Origin: Corinectria fuckeliana
Taxonomy: Eukaryota > Ascomycota > Sordariomycetes > Hypocreales > Nectriaceae
Direction of reading: 5' to 3'
NCBI GenBank assembly: GCA_019137255.1
Contig: WPDH01000483.1
Span: forward strand, 1-64,000
Length of the DNA stretch: 64,000 nt
Shown: piece after piece, positions 58,769-64,000 of the stretch
Numbering within the stretch: the stretch's first letter is position 1
Layout: every line of letters starts with the position of its first letter
Program-made: the position numbers and the translations under genes
Notes under the pieces: model-generated
Told to the model about the DNA's origin: nothing
The model's input: the letters and a program-made list of their open reading frames with translations, nothing else
The model's database searches: none

Positions 58769-61700
58769 TTACACCCAGTGCGTCTCGCCGTTCTCGCCCA
58801 AGTTGCCGATGGGGTTCCCGTTGCCGTTGCCATTGCCATTGCCGTTGACACTGCCACTGCTACCGTTGGTAGAGCGGGAGGGAGAGAAATTGCCCGAGGT
58901 TCTCTGCCCAAACTGTGGAGGCTGCACTGGTCCACCGTTGGCGGCTGGGGCAGGGCCGGTGACTGCAGGGCTGTTGGGGTAGGTAGGCATGCTCTGGCGG
59001 ATGCCCTGGTTTCCCAGGCCGGAAAGGTGTCCGTTGGTGGCGCCGTTGCTCTGAACCATGGGAGCGCTGCCGGACACCCCTCGAGAATGGCTGGGTCGCA
59101 ACGGTATCTGACCCTGAGTATTGTCGGCCGGGGTGGCCTGACCACTAGAGGCGGCGCTGCCGCGGTTGTCATATGCGGAGATCTTGGCCTGGATTCGACG
59201 TCCATAAGGAGTGGTTCGAATCTGCGGGAGAATGGGCCGAATAGACTCGACCAGGCGATACTTCTGGTGAGGCGTGGCATACTCGAGGGCAGTCTGAATG
59301 ACGTAGTTGGCAAAGGAGTCCCGAAGGAGGCGCTCCATCTCCTGGGGTACCAGCAACTCCTCCACAATCATGTCTCTGGATGCTGGCTGGGAACAACGCA
59401 GGCACTTCTCGATAACGTTGGAGCTGAACTTGTGGCGAGACAGCTGGCTGACGCAGCCGCGGAACATGCCCACGACAGGCTCAGTAAAGGTTGACTCATT
59501 GAGATCAATGATGTACTGGACGACGTAGTTTCCGAAGGGGTCCTGAACCAGGATTCGAGCATGCTCCGTGATTCGTTGAATAAGCCAGAGCTTTTGGTCG
59601 CCGGAGGCATGATCAATGCATCGCTGAAGGACGCAACAGCCATGACGGTGGGTGCCAACTTCAACACAGTTGTTGCCAACAGCATCGAAGATGAACTGGG
59701 CATCAATAGCAGTGAGTTTGTTGAGGCACTTCTGAATGACGTGGTTGCCATTCAGGTCTTGAATCAACTCGACCACGCGGAAGCGAAGAGCCTCAATGAT
59801 GAGATGAACCTGTTGGGGCGTGCTAACGTACTCTATCATCTTCTGAAGGGCACGGGTACCGTGCTGGTTCAAAGCAATGCGCACCATGTCCTGGGAAGCG
59901 TTCTGGATCAAGACAGTCCGCTCGTCGTCATTGCAAAACTCGAGGAGCTTTTGGCACAAATAATTACCAAAGGGGTCCGTCATAAGCTCGATGACGTGCT
60001 GGTTTGTCTCGAGCCAAATCACATGAACCTGCTCAGGGTTGCGCTCCTCAAGCTTCTTCTGGAGGTAGCGACAGCCGTGTTGATCCTTGCACAGATCGTA
60101 GATTTGGCCGGTGAATGATTCGAGAGGCATGTTCTGGTAACGGGACATGGCTATCAACTGTTAGTGTTTTTATGCTTACAAGCAGCTTGGGGATCTGCAA
60201 TCACTCACCTTCGTTGTCAAGCTGACGACGATGCTGGATGACACGAGCTTGGCTGTCGCGGGGCTGGTTGCCTTGGCCATAGGGAAGAGAGTTATATCCG
60301 GCATAGTTATGCGACGGATGGAAGTTTCCCCCGTTAGCTCCATTGATGTTCATCTGCTGCATACCCGCGGCCAACATAGGAACATTGAAGGCACCAGCGG
60401 GGTGGGGGGCACCCTGCGGAGAAGCGTAGCCGTTCGCCTGGAAGAAGCCATTGTTGAAAGAGTTCATGGAGGGTGCGCCAGATGGGGATGAGACCATAGA
60501 CGAGACGGGGGGCGCAGCAGTCGTGGCGCTGGGACCGAAGGGGGCAGCGCTAGCCTGGAGAGCGGTTTGAATCGACGGGTAGGCACCAGGCTGCTCACGG
60601 TTCGCGTGACCATTTTCATTGGACAGCTCGCGGGTGTGTCCACGGGGGAGAGCACCAGCGGGGATGCGGCCAAGGCTCGCGTTGTGGTTGTGAAAGTGCT
60701 GCTGAGCATGGTTGTTGGCGTTCATCGACGAGCCGGCGGAGTTCTTAACAGTCGGAACATCATTGGCGGAGAACGAGCTCTGAAGCTTGGGCGGAGTCGC
60801 CATGTTCTGGTTTCCTGGGGGCGACATAATAGGTCCACCAGTCTCGTTGGCGTTCTCGGAGATGTACTTGAGGTCGAGTGAGTGACGAACGGAGCTAGGT
60901 CGGCTATTGTGCCCGCCAACGTCTCCAGTTTGGCCTGGGTTCCCGTTGATCGAGGACAAACTCTGCTGAGGTCGGTGACGGTTAACAACACGGCTCCAGC
61001 CTCTCGAAGACGAGATCTCGGGGTTTGGTGACGGGGCCAAGGCAAGGTCTAGAGCGGCCGAGGATGCAGATAACTGAAAAGGGCATAGAATGTCAGAAAG
61101 CAAAGCAACGAATCATTGAGGAAACGAGAAGAAATAGGGGTCGTCTGGTCAAGGCAAACCAGGTGCAGACAAATTCGGTGCAGATTCCGAGTTGTGTTTG
61201 AGACAACTGGACCGAGGAAGACGGAGAGAAAGGGTTTGTTGCAAGGAGGAGGAGGTGGTGGGGAGAAATGAGGAGGGCCTTTTGTACTGAAAGTGATTTG
61301 ATGTGAGTGAGAGCAGAGTGAAGGCACACCACAGAAAATGTGGAGCCCTTCACCGCGGCTCAGAGAGAAACAGAACAATAGGAAACACAATCAAGGACAA
61401 TGGGTTACGAATCCGGTGAGTAAATCAAACAATTGGCAGCGACAGAAAAAAGGAGAGACGTACGATTTGGTCGTCACGGCGAACCAGGGTCGGGAAGTTC
61501 TCGTCTGGGGCGCTGACATGACCCCGCGCACTTGGCTCCTCATCGCCAAACAGGAACCGAGTAGTATTAGTCTGATCAAGACCAACGTCGTAGAGTCCAG
61601 TTCTCGAGCGAGTGACCGGCATCGAATAGCGATTGGAGCTGTCGTTGGACGTCATCGTTAGCCTTTTGAAGCGGTGATTGGAAGAATTTGGGTAAGGTTA

Positions 61701-63321
61701 TGCGCTAAATGGCAGAGATGAAATATGAAGATATCGCCAAGACTGCCGCCACAACTGAAGCTCAAGATAATCCCAGTAAGATTGGAGATATGACCGGGTT
61801 CAGGTGTTCATGCAATTGTGGAAACAAATCCAGACTCAATGTAAGAAATCGAGGGATGTGAGGTCAGGGGAAAGCAAGATTGAGGTCTTGCTAGAAGGGC
61901 AAAGCTTTGGGTTTGTGTAAGGGTGAGGAAGAACGGAGAGGGTGATGCAGCAGCTCGCACAGCTCTAGAGGCCCTTTAAAGCAATCTTTAGGTGTGATTC
62001 ACGGAGCTTCGTTGCCTCTGTAGCTTTTGAATGAGCTCCGCTAGTCTTTAGACAGATCAAGACAATGAAGGGCACGAATCCACAGGGTGAGCTCGACGCA
62101 TTGGGAGCCAGGCAACCAACAATGCCTTAACATTGCCCGCATCATAATCAAGGGGGTGCGGAATTCGAGACTAGCAGGCGATGTGAAAGTGCGCATGAAC
62201 AATGAGGCGCAACTCAAGCAACTCCGAGCTGCAGTCGGCTCACAGTCACCACCAATCTCGAAACCCGACCAGGTTCATCACAAACACATCGACAAGGAAT
62301 TTCGAGATACAGAGAAAGGCAGGGACTTACGCATTAGTTGCACGATGGCTGGTGGGATCTTGACGGACCGCTTCCTCCTTCTCGTCATCGCTATTTCTGC
62401 GCGTGGTCGGGACAGAACGGGAAGGCATCTGATCGTCGTAACCGAAGCGAGTCTGCATGATTCCAGACTGTGGGGATGCGAGTTGCGACCCAGATCGAGC
62501 GGGACGGTTGAACAGGCCTGGAGGGGAGGTCAAGCTCGACGTCGAGTAGCGGTTCGGGCGTGAGAACATGGTAGGGAAGCCGGAGCTGTTGTCGCGATAC
62601 TCGGGAGGCGTGGTGGGCTCGGACTGGTGACCGCCCAGTCTTCCCACTTCCTCTTCCATCTGAGCCAGCTCCAGCGCCTCACGACGCTGCTGCTGATCTA
62701 GCTTCTGCATCTCGAGCTCAAAGCGTCGTCTCTGCTCGCGGATGCGCTCATATTCAATCTTCTTTTGCTCTATCTGTTCCGAGAGTCAGTCCAGAATTCC
62801 CGGGTTCGGGGGGATGACGATGTCCGGGTCCCTCTCCGGCCTCCGGGTCTTGTCGTTCGGGGCGGGAGGACTTCTGGGACATCGAAATCGTAGCCATGGT
62901 CGGAAACCAGGCTGGGGGACTATTTCGTGGTCGACATACCAATTGGACCTTGTGCATAGTCTATTACAAGACGTGTCAGCCAGTTGAGCGTGGAAAGCGG
63001 TCTCGCCACCACAAGAGCGTCGGCGACAGCATGTGGCGAACAGAGGGGCAGACCATGTTCGGGACGGCAACTCACGTTGTAGTCCTGGGGCTGGTCAGGC
63101 CCTCGCGGGGGAGATGCCAGGGAGGCCAAGGAGGTCAGGGTCGGGACCCGGCCCGAGTCGGTGGTGAAGCGTCGTGGCAGGTTCGAGCGGTGATCGTGGG
63201 CGCTTTGGGAGGCGACCTGAGGCCCAGGCATCCTGGAGCCATTGCGAGGAGGTGAGACAAGCGAGTTCATTGGCGACTCGTTCCTCGGGGACGTCTGGGA
63301 GCGGAAGCGGAGGTCGTCCAT
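58769..63321 (-). CDS. Pumilio-family (PUF) RNA-binding protein, Puf4-like
   Basis: Six exons (63321-63076, 62960-62940, 62773-62331, 61662-61464, 61073-60209, 60150-58769) encode 1,051 residues. Exon 2 is a 21-nt micro-exon (TMHKVQL). The N-terminal 590 residues are disordered, apart from a charged helix (IEYERIREQRRRFELEMQKL). The Pumilio domain (about 599-930) has eight repeats with readable RNA-contact triplets: HGCRYLQ, FGNYLCQ, HGTRALQ, NGNHVIQ, HGCCVLQ, FGNYVVQ, FSSNVIE and FANYVIQ. The SNxxE of repeat 7 reads G, so UGUA-type 3' UTR sites are expected. The pattern is closest to yeast Puf4/Mpt5. PUF proteins repress or localise mRNAs through the Ccr4-Not deadenylase. The fourth intron is long (668 bp), so two shorter genes cannot be fully excluded, but phases agree across all junctions. 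Confidence 0.9.
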
Positions 63322-64000
63322 GGCGGACTAAAAGAAACAAGGTGGTACACGCCGAATTGGCAAAGCGAGCTCGGTCTATATTACTGCAGACATGGAAGAG
63401 ACAAGAAGCATCAGCAAGCGAAGCGCTCGTCAGGGAGAGGGAAGAGAATAGGAATAGAAACAAGCAAGAGACGATGGATGGGACGTTGTTGAGAGGCGGG
63501 GTGGGCGCGGCCAGTTGTGGGTACAGTATGGCTCACGGGCTAGGGGTGGACGATGGGTGATGGACACTGCTGGACTACGGGCTTGGGCTATGTGCGATGG
63601 GGCTTGGGGCTTGGGGCCACACGGGCCACTTCCACTTGTATGGATACTTGAGTAAAGTACTTGAGGGGGTGGGAGGAGAGGGAAGGAGTGAGCAGTGGCA
63701 GTGGAGGCCCAGGGCTTCCATTAGGCTTCCGGGTTGTTTTGGGCAGGGCAGGCAGGTATCTCACCTCGTGTAAGGAAGGGGCCGAGAGCAATAGAGAAGG
63801 CAGAAGGCAAACGGCGGGGGGGACGACAAATGGCGGGAGGGCAAGAAGGGGTGAAGGACGTCAACCAAAGAGGGTTGACAATGGCGAGCATTCGCGCTCT
63901 CTCTGGTCAATCTCGAACCGTTGTCTTCTTCGCCCTCTCTCTCTTGTTCTGTCTTTCTCCCCGACGACGGCATACAAGGCTGGGCTGGGCTGGGCTGGGC
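63322..64000. promoter_or_regulatory. Upstream region of the Pumilio gene
   Basis: No coding frame is seen. The sequence is purine-rich on the plus strand, that is pyrimidine-rich in the direction of the Pumilio gene, matching other leaders here. Confidence 0.45.
63979..64000. repeat. (GGGCT)n simple repeat at the window end
   Basis: Four GGGCT units run into the window edge; the array may continue beyond. Confidence 0.9.

Noticed and set aside
61464..63321. A separate gene upstream of the Pumilio gene
   Set aside because: The splice phases of all six exons agree, total length is a multiple of three, and the N-terminal text (a charged helix then an APTTPPEY-like Ser/Pro region) reads as the usual head of long fungal Pumilio proteins. 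I kept one gene, while noting the long intron.

Overview
The window is nuclear DNA of a filamentous ascomycete, most likely a Sordariomycete. Genes sit on both strands and carry one to six short introns, mostly 48-80 bp, with fungal donors (GTAAGT, GTATGT, GTGAGT), CTAAC/CTGAC-type branch sites and YAG acceptors. The gene set (DASH subunit Dad3, Rpc82, Ggc1, a GTPase-RasGEF fusion, a Puf4-like protein with a long N-terminus) is fungal, and the gene-free spacers of 1-7 kb rich in simple repeats suit that group. I built the gene models by hand from splice sites. In every multi-exon model the summed exon length is a multiple of three with no internal stop.

Layout. Positions 1-5071 hold no gene: the 3' end of a probable LTR retrotransposon (1-379), a CA microsatellite, and a poly-C tract broken by two Ns. 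Then come an ataxin-2/Pbp1 homologue (5072-8068, -), complex III core protein 2 (10291-11824, -) and RNA polymerase III subunit Rpc82 (12702-14833, +). They are followed by the mitochondrial GTP/GDP carrier Ggc1 (16258-17699, +), a 2,290-residue repeat and coiled-coil protein of unknown function (18863-25789, +), kinetochore subunit Dad3 (26406-26776, +), mitoribosomal protein uS5m (27146-28718, -) and a 75-residue membrane protein (30036-30263, +). Next are an unrecognised nuclear-looking protein (30591-32351, -) and a Ras-like GTPase fused to a RasGEF (32833-35884, -). After a 4.7 kb spacer come a disordered protein (40627-41877, +), a HIT zinc-finger protein (42094-42910, -) and the iron-sulfur scaffold Nfu1 (43335-44315, +). 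A 6.8 kb spacer follows, then a PSP1-domain protein (51084-53852, +), an unrecognised basic protein (54943-55879, +), ribosomal protein eL15 (56371-57292, +) and a Pumilio protein (58769-63321, -).

The genes are mostly independent housekeeping loci. Several serve mitochondria (core protein 2, Ggc1, uS5m, Nfu1). Three belong to families that control mRNA in the cytoplasm (Pbp1, PSP1-domain protein, Pumilio). I found no biosynthetic cluster, CRISPR array, rRNA or convincing tRNA. The most unusual items are the giant two-repeat protein, an ataxin-2 homologue with no visible Sm domain, the fused GTPase-GEF with eroded nucleotide-binding motifs, a diverged repeat present twice, and an exact 10-bp palindrome present three times, only between genes.
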